Positions 1 through 12,279 of a stretch of 64,000 nucleotides of DNA are shown here, piece by piece (the first letter of the stretch is position 1; each line of letters opens with the position of its first letter). Both the position numbers and the translations under genes were made by a program. The DNA is taken from NCBI RefSeq assembly GCF_018691265.1, contig NW_024881303.1:6999777-7063776 (forward strand), in the 5' to 3' direction. The notes beneath the pieces were generated by a model. The model was given only the letters and a program-made list of their open reading frames with translations, made no database searches and was not told the DNA's origin. The DNA is from Tyto alba. Taxonomy: Eukaryota > Chordata > Aves > Strigiformes > Tytonidae.

Positions 1-44
1 GTGTGTGTGTATATATATATGTATACACACCACACACTCGTAAG
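1..44. repeat. (TG)n(TA)n microsatellite
   Basis: The window opens in a TG, then TA, then CA dinucleotide stretch. It lies in CCDC175 intronic sequence left of exon 5. Confidence 0.85.
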
Positions 45-244
45 CACATGTATACAGAAGTCAAAACAGCATGTGTGCACCCGATGTCAAGAGAGTCACT
101 CTTCTGTCTGTGCTGCAGTGGAGACATATGTTAGCTCCATTTGAGAAAGCAGAATACAACATCTGGAATAATTTCTAAGGTCATTTAGTTTCTGGCACTA
201 TATAACTATCTGTAAAACTGTGAAGTACATTTCAAAACCCTTAC

Positions 245-473
245 CTTCTTATCACATTCTTCATTCTCTTTCTCAAGTTTACTCATTTTTTCAGCTATTT
301 TTTCTTTCAATTCTGCTAATGCTGCCTTTGCCCTAATTATTTCTCTTTCTGTATCTCTTATTTTATCACAAGTTTCAGTTAAGAGAGCATTTGTGTTAAT
401 TTTTGTTGTCATCCTTTCATTCAGCAAGTCTACTCTTTCTTTATACTGTGTCCGTAAGTGCTCTTGTTCCTCA
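245..473 (-). CDS. CCDC175: CCDC175 coding exon 5 (last one in the window)
   Basis: This 229-bp exon encodes C131-K207, from EEQEHLRTQYKERVDLLN through TKINTNALL to KENEECDKK. The acceptor is tttttccag at 474-475 and the donor is AAG|gtaagg at 244. It is a long uninterrupted charged helix typical of a coiled coil. The exon ends on a codon boundary, so the next exon, left of the window, should begin in phase 0. Confidence 0.92.
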
Positions 474-3400
474 CTGGAAAAAAATAAGTAATAGATGAAA
501 GTTATATTTTCTACCTTTCATTCAGATCAAAGACTTGGTTCAGATGTTCCTTGAAATGAATACTTGCCTATCCATATGTTAGCAACCCAGTCTACTATAG
601 CACTATACATACTATAAAACATGACATGCAGCAGTACCTGTGATGATACCATCTAAGACCTTGCATTCCAATGAAACAGTTTTCTGTTATTTGTATTAAA
701 ACTTTTTCAAATATTTACTTTTATTGATCTGATTACTTTCCACAGGTTTCATTAAAAATGTAAGGGTTGCTTGCAAGCACTGAAAGAATGCAGAAACCAG
801 CCTTCCTCTAAGAAAATGCATTGTGATTTTTTTTGAACAACTATAGCAGCATGGCAGAGAGTGACAATAACATGAAATCTGGCAAGGAGAAGACAAATAT
901 CTCTGAAGTTTCTGTATCCTCTTGGGGTAATTCTTGAAGAGGACAATGGATCTCTAGCAGTTACTAATGCAGAGTTCCTTCCACAGTTCTTTTTTTAACT
1001 GAAAACAATTTTTTTTTTCTGTAGTAGTTTCTTAACATTAATTGTTGAAAGGGAAAACTCCCTGCCACCATGAGAAGCAAAGCTGCAGACAGTTTTCTCT
1101 AAGCAAGCTTATCAGGGTTACAGAGTGCAGGCAGCAGCAGGTAGGCTCTGCTGTTCAAGATACAAGATTCTAAGACCTAGGCTTGCTGCTGCAGCAGAGT
1201 TGCCTAGGAACATTTGTGGCTAGTTGCAGGGGTGAGGGCCAAGCACTACTCACCATGTTTTGATAACATTTCAATTCTCCTTAATCATCTCACCAGTGTG
1301 GTTTTCCTTGTTCAAATTAATACATACCACAGTGCAGCATTCTGTCTTTCACAAAGGGTTTGCTTCTCATCCAGTAATTCAATTTCATCAGTAATGCTCT
1401 TCAATGCAGACTGCAGCTGCCGTATCTCAGCAGCACTAGATTCACGTGCAGCAGTAACAAGAGCTAAAAAAGAAATACAAAACATGCAGAAGCCTCTAAG
1501 CTATAAAAAAAGTATATGAGATAATGCATTAAGGGATTGATTCATAATCTTTAACTCACTACTATTGGTACTGTCACCTGGTAAAGGATAGCTGTGATTC
1601 TACATCCCTGAAATCACATACGTTATTTCAGTAGTTTCATCTTATCACATTTTCTCTGAGTCATCTGCATTTATCAATGAAAAGAAGCCTGCTGTGTTCT
1701 CACAGAACAATTGCTCTTTTTCATACTATACATCTAAAAAATTCCCTAGACATACAGTGAACTGATAAAAATTACTCCTTTCCTCCTCAGAAAACTTTTG
1801 TACAACCAGCTCTGGCAGCCAGCGACAAGGGAGCAGGATCACCTGGCTTGAAATTCAATAGCATTTCTCCCAGAAGAGCCGCCACTGTGTGAAACTAAGA
1901 GCCTGCATGAAAAGGCACCATGGATAAAGCTCTTCTGTGCAGGGGTGTTGTACTACAGCATCTTTTCAGCTTCTGAGTTAACAGTCACATTAGTGTACAC
2001 CACCCATGCAAAAACACTTCGGCAGTGCAGAATGGGAGCAGCTAGTACAAACAACTGACTGACTGCATAGCAACCACATGCTACAGGCAGAGAGAAGGTG
2101 AGCAGGGAAATTTGCTATAAGAAAGCAATCAACAAACATAGAATGTAGCCTGGGGGAAAAAAAAAAAAAAAAAAAAAAAGCTCCGGTTTCTGCTTCATGG
2201 TGAACCTAAAGCTGAACTAACACTGTAGTACTCCAAAAGGAGAAGTTCTGCTCGCCCTGGCCACTCTGCCATGTTGCCATCCCTCCTCCTGTGCCACCAC
2301 TAACAATCATTCAGCCTCATGGTTAGCCAGATAAAGAACTCCAACTCCTTTGCTTCTCTCCAAAAGAAGAAATCCTAACATTCATCTAGATCAACTCCAC
2401 TTCTGACTTCACTCTGCTTCTGACTACAGTGCGAATAGAAGGGTGGTAGCAGAATATACCTTGGTCATCTTAAAAGTCAAGCCATACCAGAGAAAAAAAG
2501 AGAGATAGAGGTCAAACTTTATTTTCATCTCAATACATGTATTTGAGCTAAGGCTTTAGCCTCCCTTCATAGCCAGTGGAGAGAAAGAGGCACTTCCAGC
2601 TCATGATTCTTCTGACTTTCTTCATACATCTATTCTAGGGTGAGATGAATCTTGCCTAGAAGTACCTCTTTCTCTTCACTGTCTAAAAGAGACCACTGAT
2701 AAGTATTTGGTCTGATGAACCCCACCAAAAAGTAGTATCACATCATATAAGCGTTATTATCCCTACTTCACAAAGAGGGAACTTGCAGCATAGAGCACTC
2801 AAGTGCTCCATCTCAAGTATCAGAGAAAGGCTGTAGCACAGCTGGGGCCAGAACTGAATAGTATCATACATCAGGAAACACCTATCTTCTTTCATTAATA
2901 AGTTATTATTGAAAGTAAGATTTATTTTATAGAATACTTGAAATTGTTTAAATGCACAGAAAATTCAGTTCTCTTGTTTTTTCAGAGCTGGTTAAGTCAG
3001 TGCTACCTGTCATCTCTGAAATAATCTCTCCTGGAAAATTCTGCATTCTGAAGCGAAGATTGCTGTTTTTTATAGTCTCCTCTTCTAGGCATTCATGGGT
3101 ATGCCTTCTAATTTCTTCCTGACAATTAAAAAATTTACAAGTGAGAACCAAGTAATACAACAGATGAAAAAGCACTTCTTCCTTACAAAACTTTTTTTTT
3201 TTTTTTCCCCAGTTAGTTCATACTTGGTATTTTCCATGCCTAGATATATCACTCTCCTTGCTGATACTTGATCTCTTTCCTCCTTTCTTTTACTCTTCAA
3301 AATAACAAGTAACTTGTTTTACAAGTAGCTGAACAAACCTAGGTATCTCCAGGAACTCTTGGCTTCTGACTATTAACAATCTTCAGGAAGCTATTACCTA

Positions 3401-6400
3401 CATCTCTGCGACAAAAGCTGTGCTGGCAGGGAAGGTCTTATCTGTCAGCTTCTGCCATTGTGCATGAAAGGTGTTATTTAAGCCATTTCCCTGTGGCCTG
3501 AAGCTACAATGAATAAGCAGGACTCTACCTGAGCTTGAGACACAATAGAAAGTCATCTTCTGGTTCATGGTTAAAGGTATGAGAAGGGTCACTTTCAGAG
3601 TTTTGGTGGAGCAAGAGAAAACAGACTGAACTAATAGTGGGAGAAGCCTTCAAAGAGTTGAATCCCCAAATTTGCATGACTGAGAATTGTAGGAGGGTTG
3701 ATGAAACCCCAAATGTCTCAGAAAAGAAATCAGTTTTTAAATGGATGTTGACTTCAGCATCACAATTTATGCATAAACCCAACACTTCAGTTTTGCTAGT
3801 AGTTACAATCACCAGCTGAGACACTGTGGGAAGAAAAGATACTGTTGAATTTTACTGTCTGCAGAGCAAATTCTATATGCACGCATATAAATTACTCTAA
3901 TTTCCTTGGGAAGATGAAATATTTAGAGGTGTAAAATAAATGTGTAAAAGGTTTTAATTTCATATGAGTTACATCCTCAATTAGCTGAAGTAGTGAAAAA
4001 GAAAACAGCTTTATGATTTCAGTACTTTACATAAAACACTCATCTGATAGACTAATGCAGAGCTGGTCTGAAATAGATGATTTGGAGGCCCAGTGAAGGA
4101 GACAGGGAAGTTCTACAAGATTTACATCTACCTAGACAAATACATTATGGAGATTATTTTAAAATACCTTCTGTTTGAAGCCATTCTGGCTTTAATGGCT
4201 TCAGAGGTCTTACAGCAAAAGTTAGCTACCTATGAACAGCCATCCTTAGCTGATAATTGCTGTAAGGTCTCTTATTATCACACACAATGCAGTTCTTTCA
4301 AGGAAAGACAAACTGTTAAAAAAAATCCCTTTGCACCTAGTCATAGGGCAAATCACCTACCTGCTGAACTCTGTACAGCGCAGAACACACTAATGTTAGT
4401 GGGTGGATCCTCACAGCAGCCCTCAGGGGGAAACATTATTTTTCTCCCTTGCACTGACGGTGTTAAGGCCCTTATGATGTAAAAAGCTCTACGGAAGTAG
4501 ACCTTTGCCTTCAGGAGGTTTTTGTGATGCTCCTGCTAAGTCACTGTAGGTTCAGAGCTTATGCTTCTTGCACAAAAGCAAATCAGGAAGACATAATAGA
4601 GTTGGGAACAAAACTTCAACCCTGAGTCCCAGTTTACTTTGCTGAGCATAAGACCCTTCCTCTTCTTACATTGATAGAAATCTGAGCACCCCTTAAATTT
4701 CACTGGCTCCTAGGATAAATGGCATCTACTGTTCCCCCATTAAAACACCAGCAGGTGAGCTAAGGCTTGGATCGGCTGTGTGACCTATACTAGTCACCTT
4801 GGTTTGTTCTATTATAGCCAAACTTCTGCAGGCAGCAAAGTGCATACAAGTACCCACCAACTTCACTCCAAAGTGCCCATCTCTCTCTTAAGGTAGAACA
4901 TAACTCACACAAGAAAACAATTCTAATAGTACAACTGTAAAAGCTTAATTTAATAGTTACAAACTCTTTCCCATATATTTGAAACTAAATATTAGATTTT
5001 TTTCTTACCAATTCCTTAATAGCAGCAATAGTATCTTCAAAACACTGCATAATTTCCTCACTGAATACAGAGTCTTCATTTTTCAAGTGTTTTTCTAAAT
5101 GAAAAATGCAATGACATTGAAATTTATAGTTTTTAATCTTCAAATATTGCTCTGTTGTTTACAAGAGTTATTCTGAAAGAGAAAGATTTCTTTTTCAATT
5201 TTTTGCTAAATCTGTTTTCCCTTGTTCAGAATTAGGTCAGCATCTTTCACATTCCTCCTCTTCCTGGTGCACAGAAAAGGCAGATGCACAAGTGACATAT
5301 GAAGTTCACAGGACCTGGTAAAATTTTCGGTCACAAAATGCTTCCAACTTAAATTCTGCAGAATTAATCTTTTAAGAGAGTCATTCAGAGAAGTTTACAA
5401 GGCTATTAAATTCAAGTAAAAGCTGTAGATCAAAATAATTTTCCTTTAAGCAGGGTATAGCTGATCTTTAGAATTTTTCCAAGCAGTCATGGCTTCATTA
5501 TGTCTCTTTCCAACCAAAAATACTAATCCGGATTCATCAAAGCCTGAAGTGAGATTTACGTTACTCCAGAAGCTACTCTCTATATTGTTATATTTAATTT
5601 TTCTTGAGCTGAAATAATAATTACAAGGATTTTAATTCATCCAAAAGATTACTGTACCTGTTACGGTGGCATGAAATTTTTGTTACACCCTGATTTTTTA
5701 ACAGAGACTAAATCCTCATAGGAAAGGGAAAAAGAAAATTTGTAATCCAAGTGTAAGTGAATTTGTAGCGAAGATGAGGTGCTCATCCAGCTGAGATGAG
5801 ATCTCTGTTTTTAATTTGACCTACTAACTTGTTTGAAATCTAGCAACTGTCCCAGTTCACTAGGATCTTTATCTAGAGTTGGCGGGAACAACAGCCAGGA
5901 GCAGCTGCTATCTCTGCCCTACCTGCCCATCCTCAGGCCTGATAACGATCACCTACCAGTGTGACATTTTCTGTGAACTATCAGCAGGAGACATGTCAGA
6001 AAACAAGCCTATGTAGGCAGCAAACAGCAGAGTGGGTGGTGTAAGAGCAGAATTTGCCCCAGCTTCACTGATTAGTAGCAATTCCAGACAATATTTTCTA
6101 ACAATAACTGTCTGAAATCCCAGTCTTTTTACCACCTTAAAATCAACAGAACTATGAGCTATTTTATTCAGAAGAAACAAAATGTAAGACATATTGTGCA
6201 TAAATAAAATCCATGTTAAAATCTAATTTAAGTTCTGTTTGTGAAGAGTTTTTTACCAGTCTTTTAGGTCTTTTGTCTTCCAGACCCGCTCTTGATTTCT
6301 TTTTATCTATTTGATTTTCTCTCCTCTTTTGTACTTACACTTGCTCTCTCAAAATCTATATTTCCTAGATGAAACATCTGCTTCAGAAAAAAGTTGAGAT

Positions 6401-8789
6401 AAAGCATTCACATATTTTGTTTCCTTCTATTCCTGTTATTAAACAAAAAATAAATGCCAGATGTAACCTAATATTAGTGAAATACAGGTTTCTCAAATAC
6501 AGAGATTTTATTAAAAAAAAAATCCCTCTGAAAAGTCTTGCCATTTTTTCCTACATGCTGCTCCAAAATTCAGCCAGCCTTTTATCCCACCCTCTTCACT
6601 GCCAAAACTCTTCTCCTAATCAAACCTTTAAGCCTTTTAAAAATGCCATAATAATCAAGGTGATATGCAAAAAATGTCAGCTATCCATTTTCCATCCCTC
6701 CTGGCTTCTCTCATTCAGTGACACAGGCTTCAGAAGAGCATCAGTTCATCCTCCCTGCACAACAGAGCATTACTTGCATACTACATTATCCAAAACTCTA
6801 GTCACTGCCTTGTTCTACCTGAAATCCCTCCTCAACACACCTGGCTACTTTGGGCATGCGATGAATTGCGGATGAACAGGAGGGCAGAGTACTGAGGCCA
6901 CGGACATTTACTGGTGAAGTGTTTCCACATCATCTTAGATCTCATACTACAGTTTACATGACCCCAGGCCATTTGTCTCACCTGTGTATGCCTTTTTCTG
7001 ACCCCTGGGCTATAAGCTCTTTGAGGAGCATTATAATTCTACAGCCTTTGCAACTAAGCTATTGAGATAATGCCCTGCAACCAGTCTCAAAGGTAACTAG
7101 CTCAGGCCCCAGTTCCACACAGTCCTTAGTCTGACAGCTGAGGCCTCCAGAAGTGAACGTTTCGTGATACACATCTATAACCATAAAATGTGCACAATTG
7201 TCACTATTTATAAGAAACCAGTTTTGTTAGACAAGAATAACTTTTCATTAGAGCTAAACAGATTTGACAGAGACAGAAAGTTTTGAATGTTCTGAAATTG
7301 GAAAATTTGAAATGATAACCAGAGGCAGTGTCTCCCAGCATGGAATCCATCCCTCAAGACTGCTCAGCTGTCATGCACATCTGCCCCTTCCTCTCAAAGA
7401 GGACTATTTTAGAGACAGATAAAACTTGTTTGAAATTTATCTCCTGGTACTTAAATTTATTTGGTGATTTTTCTCTGGCTAACTTTATTACTTATAGTGC
7501 AATTTCCTCGCTTATGCTTAAAGCATTCCTTCCCTTGCATAATGATTAATCTTGCCCTCTAAAGCAAATTTATTCTGTTCTTAGTCATTGCTTCATCTCC
7601 TTCATGAAGGCCTTCTCACCAAGTTGCTGATTGCTGAATTGTTCCAGTTTTGCATCTCTCTAATCCATCCAGCTATCTTGAAAGCAGGCTGTATTTCTTA
7701 CAAGAGACACCGTGATAAATGAGATTCTATAGGTCACATTTATCTTTCAAGAAGGCCCAACAGCTCCATAAGCAGGCTCTTGTATGAGATGGCACAGGAA
7801 AAAAAAAATAACATTCAAGATAATTCAAGGGCTTCTAACATCTCAAGGCCTGAAAGGAATTAATTTGTGCTTTGAGCATATTTAAAGTCTCCTTCTGCCT
7901 TCAGATACCATGCCACATGCTCACTTCAGGGGCTGGGGGGACCACAAGCATCTGTCTCACACCACCTGCCGCAGCGCCTGAACCACCATGCGCAGTGCAT
8001 TCGCTTTCTTAATGTGCCACCAGACTTGGAGTTGAAGAAGGGCTTTTCTCAAGGCTGCCCTACAATGTCAGCCCTGGTGACAGTGAGGAGTTTTGTGTTC
8101 TAGGTAGAGACTGTAGCTGTCCATGAAGACTGTTTTTTAAGCAGGATTTCCAGAAATAAGATGCAGTAGAGAGGCTTGAAGAGGAAAAGCCCGAGACAGC
8201 TTCACATACGTGCTTGCCAAAAAGTCTTGGGAGTCCCACAGAGGAACCAGATGGCCCCATATGCGATAGTAAAACCAAAAAGACAAGGAGGAAATGCATT
8301 AATAACAATGGCAGCCATCTCATTTAGAAACACACGGCCTACACAAGGCCCTTCCCCACCAAACACTCGCAGTGACTCTTCCCTTTGGATTTTATGTCTT
8401 CTGCATTAACTCCAGTAATCCAGGCTGCAGGTAAGCAGGACAAGACAGTCCACAGCCACTGCAGCCATGAGAATAGTGTCAGCCATATTTTCTTAGGTAT
8501 ATAGTTAAAATTACAAAAATGGTAAGGCAAAATAATACCCATTTTCCTTATTAAACCCTGGTTCCACACATCCCCACAGTAGAGAACAGATGTGCAATAC
8601 AAGGTTTGTGTCTTTCCCTGCTTCTGCCTGCACGGGGCTGGAGGGATGTTGTCCCTTGGGACGCCAGCCCTCCCTCCGAGTTCTGGGACAGGAGGCACCT
8701 CAGGAGCCCCCCAAGCCCCGCGCACACCCACCCAGGCTCTGCAGGCGCCTGAGGGCAGCCGGCGCCACCTCAGAAGACGAGAGCACCAT
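245..8789 (-). CDS. CCDC175: CCDC175 (coiled-coil domain protein 175), 5' part, five coding exons
   Basis: The coding exons are join(8732-8789, 5009-5094, 3007-3118, 1328-1463, 245-473) on the minus strand. They give 621 nt, 207 codons, with no stop. Every junction has GT/AG sites and matching phase: split codons give E20, A86 and C131, and residues 48/49 meet at a clean boundary. The product is almost entirely charged heptad-like helix (for example KSITDEIELLDEKQ and TEREIIRAKAALAELKEKIA), so it is a coiled coil without a signal peptide or membrane segment. Exon by exon it resembles the N-terminal part of mammalian CCDC175 as I remember it, and the neighbour RTN1 matches the human order. Molecular function is poorly known; a testis or ciliated-cell role is inference. 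The human protein is roughly 790 residues, so most of the gene lies beyond the left edge. The start has a CCACCATGG context and no earlier in-frame ATG. Confidence 0.87.
1328..1463 (-). CDS. CCDC175: CCDC175 coding exon 4
   Basis: This 136-bp exon encodes the rest of A86 through L130 and two bases of C131. It begins ALVTAARESSAAEIRQLQ and ends CERQNAAL. The acceptor is tttttag at 1464-1465 and the donor is TG|gtatgta at 1327. The IELL-EKQ stretch is the clearest similarity to human CCDC175. Part of this exon is also open on the plus strand, but that frame has no coding features. Confidence 0.9.
2750..2865 (+). repeat. MIR-like SINE relic
   Basis: The stretch beginning TTATTATCCCTACTTCACA, then a GGAACTTGCAGCATAGAG block and finally CACAGCTGGGGCCAGAACT, follows the order of the MIR core and 3' part. 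It is strongly diverged and lies in a CCDC175 intron. A consensus search would be needed to confirm it. Confidence 0.4.
3007..3118 (-). CDS. CCDC175: CCDC175 coding exon 3
   Basis: This 112-bp exon encodes residues 49-85, beginning EEIRRHTHECLEEETIKN and ending EIISEMT, plus the first base of A86. The acceptor is ttgtcag next to 3118 and the donor is ACA-G|gtagca at 3006. The helix is interrupted once by FPGE, as in the human protein, which also has a proline in this segment. Confidence 0.88.
5009..5094 (-). CDS. CCDC175: CCDC175 coding exon 2
   Basis: This 86-bp exon encodes residues 20-48 (E)KHLKNEDSVFSEEIMQ and onward to AAIKEL. The acceptor is catttag at 5095-5096 and the donor is TTG|gtaaga at 5008. 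It starts in phase 1 and ends at a codon boundary, so it cannot be read through on its own: the other frames hit stops quickly. The helix is amphipathic and charged, and it continues directly into the EEIRRHT of the next exon. Confidence 0.88.
8732..8789 (-). CDS. CCDC175: CCDC175 coding exon 1 (start codon)
   Basis: This exon encodes residues 1-19 plus the first base of codon 20, reading MVLSSSEVAPAALRRLQSL. The ATG is at 8789-8787 in a near-ideal CCACC-ATG-G context. The donor is G|gtgggtg at 8731. The single leftover base joins the AA that opens the next exon to give GAA (E20). The N-terminus is about 35 residues shorter than the human protein as I recall it, but it aligns with the human stretch just before the coiled coil. 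It is the only frame here that splices productively into the next exon. Confidence 0.8.
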
Positions 8790-8840
8790 GGTGGATGGGC
8801 CAGGCCAGACCTCGGCATGGCAGCCGGGCCAGGCCTCGCC

Positions 8841-8853
8841 GTTGCCACGCAAC
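8841..8853. promoter_or_regulatory. RFX X-box-like palindrome
   Basis: The motif is GTTGCCACGCAAC: perfect inverted half-sites GTTGC and GCAAC around a 3-bp spacer, which is the form bound by RFX factors. It lies 52 bp upstream of the CCDC175 ATG, the usual position of X-boxes in promoters of cilia and spermatogenesis genes. The motif is seen directly; binding is inference. Confidence 0.55.
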
Positions 8854-11800
8854 CAGGTTCCGAGGGCCCAGGGCTTCTGGTTCAAGGCTTCCCTCTGTCA
8901 TGGACAATGAATCACATCAAGATTAGATCAAAATATTACAATAAACCTAGAAGAGTCTTGGCCAACATATGAAATGCTGTCTTTCTCACAAAACAGAGTG
9001 CATACAGTACTTTCAGGTCCTAACAGTGAAACTCGATAATTTCTGGCCTTGGAGACTATGCTGGCATGCCACTCTTTCAAAACACCCAAGATTTTAAAAT
9101 ATTAATAAAAAAACCTTTTGATCAACCAGTTGATTTTCCAAGCCTGGAGGCTGCAATTTAGTTGCATTTTGAACCTTTCCTGTGTATCTTTTTAAATGCA
9201 GTCATCTGTCTTTTACAGTCATCACTGTAAAAAGAGGGACTCTTAAGAACAAATATCATATATTCAAAATTGAAGATAAAATAGTGATTGTATGAGGGAA
9301 TATCAGATGACACTGCTGATTATTTGCGTGTGAACTAAGCTCATGGAGACATATAATCACCAGGATAATATCACCTCTTAATTATCTAAAAAATTCTAAT
9401 AAAAAGTGCTGCAACTTTCCCCTGGAGATAACCAGCTTCTTAGGAGATGGCCACTTTCTTTCCTACATATTTATGGCTGCTGCTGCCTTGCCAAGCTATT
9501 ACTGGAGACCTTCTTTGTTCACAATCAGTATCAATTTATGGCTTAGCAAGGAACAATCAGCAAAGGTGGTGCCATCCTTCACCTCCAGCACTCTGGGAAA
9601 TTGCTTTGCAAATTGAACTGTGCCAAAAACATCCATGTGTTAAACGACCTGCTGTTAAGCCTGTATGTTGGGTACACCTGCAGAGCCTGATCCCGAGAGA
9701 TACGAGCATCCTCCCCTCCTGATGTTTGCAGGAGATGGGGGAAATCAGTGTCCACTGCCTTGTAGACTCGTACCACTCTTCTGCAGTTTGACTATGCAAA
9801 GTATCTGCAGTTAACCCCCAAAATAGATGGATCCATGTCTTCATTTCACTGCAGACAGTATACCATTATCTGGGTGAACACAGTAATCCCTGGACTAGTA
9901 GAAGACCTATCCTATCTGACTTTAAAAAAAAAAAAAAAAAAAGAGTAATCTGTTCACTTCATGACAGCCAACATGGTAACTACAAGATAAAGCTTTACTA
10001 GGAAGAAGAGAAAAGCCCTCTTTTTCTGAAAATCTGTTTAGGTCATAAGCAGGAGTCAGGCCTCAATGAACTCAGTGGTTGCAGAGCACATGCAGTTTGT
10101 ACCTGACCAAAATTCAGGCACCTTTGGTCCAAGTAAACAAATTGGTTTCTATAATACCAAACTGCTGGGGACAAGTTCTCAATTCTCTTGGTGATTTTAG
10201 CCCTTCAACTGGAAATTATACTTGAGGAAAAACTATAGATTGTTTCCTTTACAAGCAATTAAGCATTTCTATGTAGAAAATGTATCCATTCTTCCTGGGT
10301 TTTTTTGAAATGTTACGGTCCCACTGTTGTGGTGATACAGATAGCTTTGTAAAAATGTACCAGTGGAATTACAAATTTTAATAGAAAAATAATAATAGTA
10401 ATTTTCCTTTTTTTCTTATGAAACAACCATTTTTTTCTGCAAAAACAGCCTCAAAAACAGGACTTCTGAAGTGAAATAGTAACTGTTTCCAGCAGATATT
10501 TCAAGACCCGGCTTCACTAGAACTTAAAACACTTCTGCAGAGTTGCAAAGAACTTCAAGTTCTTTGACACTAAACAGAAAATTTCTAGTGGCTCTTACAC
10601 AAAAGGTCCTCCACAGGGCTATTTCCTTTCCTAAAGACATGCTTTTTCAGTTGCCATCATGCTGCCTGTGCAAGTCCAATAAGACATTATCTGCAAATGT
10701 TGCTTTCAAACTCCTGTCAAAGATGAGGGTGCTAAATATGGTACAGACATATAAAGTGCACACACGAGCAAATGACAGGTCATAAGCTGTGATGGTTTTA
10801 CAACTGCTGCAGGACATTTAAGATAAAAAATACTTTGATTTCTAGCTCCAGACTTCTAGGAATTTATTGCTGCCCTGTATCTGAAATAAATTTAGCTACT
10901 GCATTGATCACCAAATGGGGAAAGTCAAATCCCTGCCCAGCCTTATGGTGAGAGTAGCTGGGCAATGCAGTACCAGCTTACAAGAGCTGCCAGGATATTA
11001 AGTCTGAGTAAGCAGTGGTAATTTTGTCTAGGAGGATCTGCTCCCCCCTTCATTTACCACAACTTACAGTCTGCACATGGATAAAGCAAACACATATTCA
11101 ATGTAAATAAAAATTTACATCTCTCATAAATCATCTGCTTCCTGACAAGTTTATGAGAGTAAAAGCTAAGAAGGGAATTCCAGTAGATTTTCCCCTGTCT
11201 ATTTACTTATGCAAGAAAAAACATTTTGGTTTGTTTGCACTCATTTCTACTAACCTATCCATCACAACCTGAATCTAATCTGGTTGCCATTTCCCCTGCA
11301 TACAAAATTATGTCACAGCAAACAGGATTCATAAAGGGAGACATGAGCCAGTCTTTTTTTTATGGCATCTTCCTAACTCCCAGGAACCAAGAGGAGGCAT
11401 GAAGCCCCATCTGCATTTGCAAGCCTGTAATATTTTATCACAAGTGTAATGATGGCCTCACTGGTGCCTGGATGTCTCTGTTGAGCCTGGAATACCTTTC
11501 TTGGGATCACAAAGATTACTAGTTAATAACAAATCACAATGGCAATCTTTTCTTCCCAAAGAGAATGGGCCAGATTTTGAGTTCACATGATCTAGAGAGA
11601 TCTGCTCTGACTTCAATAGATCTGAACTGTCCATATCAGATGACCAGCTGTAATATTCTCTTTCTGATAAATACAGAGACTCTGTAGTGGTTGATACACT
11701 AGTGCAGTAATTGTGGAGGGGTGGGGAGGAAAGTGTGTGATTCCCTGCAATCACCTCTTGTAAACTCACTTTCAGCACAAGAAAGAGCCACATGGGGAAT

Positions 11801-12279
11801 TGCCATCTGCTTATTTTATCAACAAAGCAATCAGCATTGTATACAATCTATTTCCTACCTGAATGACAGATTCACAGTGCTTGTTTCTAACCCCTATGTG
11901 GAAGCTAGTTAATTTCCCAATTTCCCTGATCAATAATAAATTCTAAATTCCAAACCAAAACCATGGAATGTAGTATTTTTCCTGTGTCATCATTAAGCAG
12001 ATTAATTAAGCACCAGCTTAAACAGCTTTTAGGCTTCCTGGTGTCTACCCCAGTGTACATGTGAAGAGCAACTATAACTTCCCTTTCCAGCCTTCATGTT
12101 GCTAGCATAATGAAGCCAAACTCTTCTGGACATTCCTGTAATGGCCCCTACGTGCCCTTGGATACCCCTAATATCACTTTTCTGCCCCACTGAGCACTTT
12201 TGTACTGTGTTCGACCAGGAGGTTCTCATCAATATTTGTTTCTAACCATCAGCCTTCTAGCTAACAAGAGAATTTTCTG

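Larger units (their letters stand above)
474..8731 (-). other. CCDC175: CCDC175 introns 1-4
   Basis: These are the non-coding stretches 474-1327, 1464-3006, 3119-5008 and 5095-8731 between the CCDC175 exons. They are AT-rich with ordinary simple repeats, including a run of 23 A at 2157-2179 and a T tract near 3190. They hold possible MIR-like relics near 2.75-2.87 kb and 4.4-4.7 kb. No further exon was recognised. The small open frames on both strands look like chance. Confidence 0.6.
8600..8900 (-). promoter_or_regulatory. CCDC175: CCDC175 promoter region, small GC-rich/CpG patch
   Basis: This is the only CpG-rich stretch in the first 30 kb. It surrounds the CCDC175 start codon and first splice donor. 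No TATA box is seen upstream of the ATG (positions above 8789), which suggests a TATA-less promoter. The transcription start cannot be placed from sequence. The patch contains the X-box-like motif listed separately. Confidence 0.5.

Noticed and set aside
6369..6875. 168-codon plus-strand frame in a CCDC175 intron
   Set aside because: The sequence looks like old interspersed-repeat or intronic DNA; no domain, and it is antisense to CCDC175.
8592..8972. Plus-strand frames of 106 and 126 codons over CCDC175 exon 1
   Set aside because: They are shadows of a GC-rich promoter; the minus-strand exon has the splice phases and homology.
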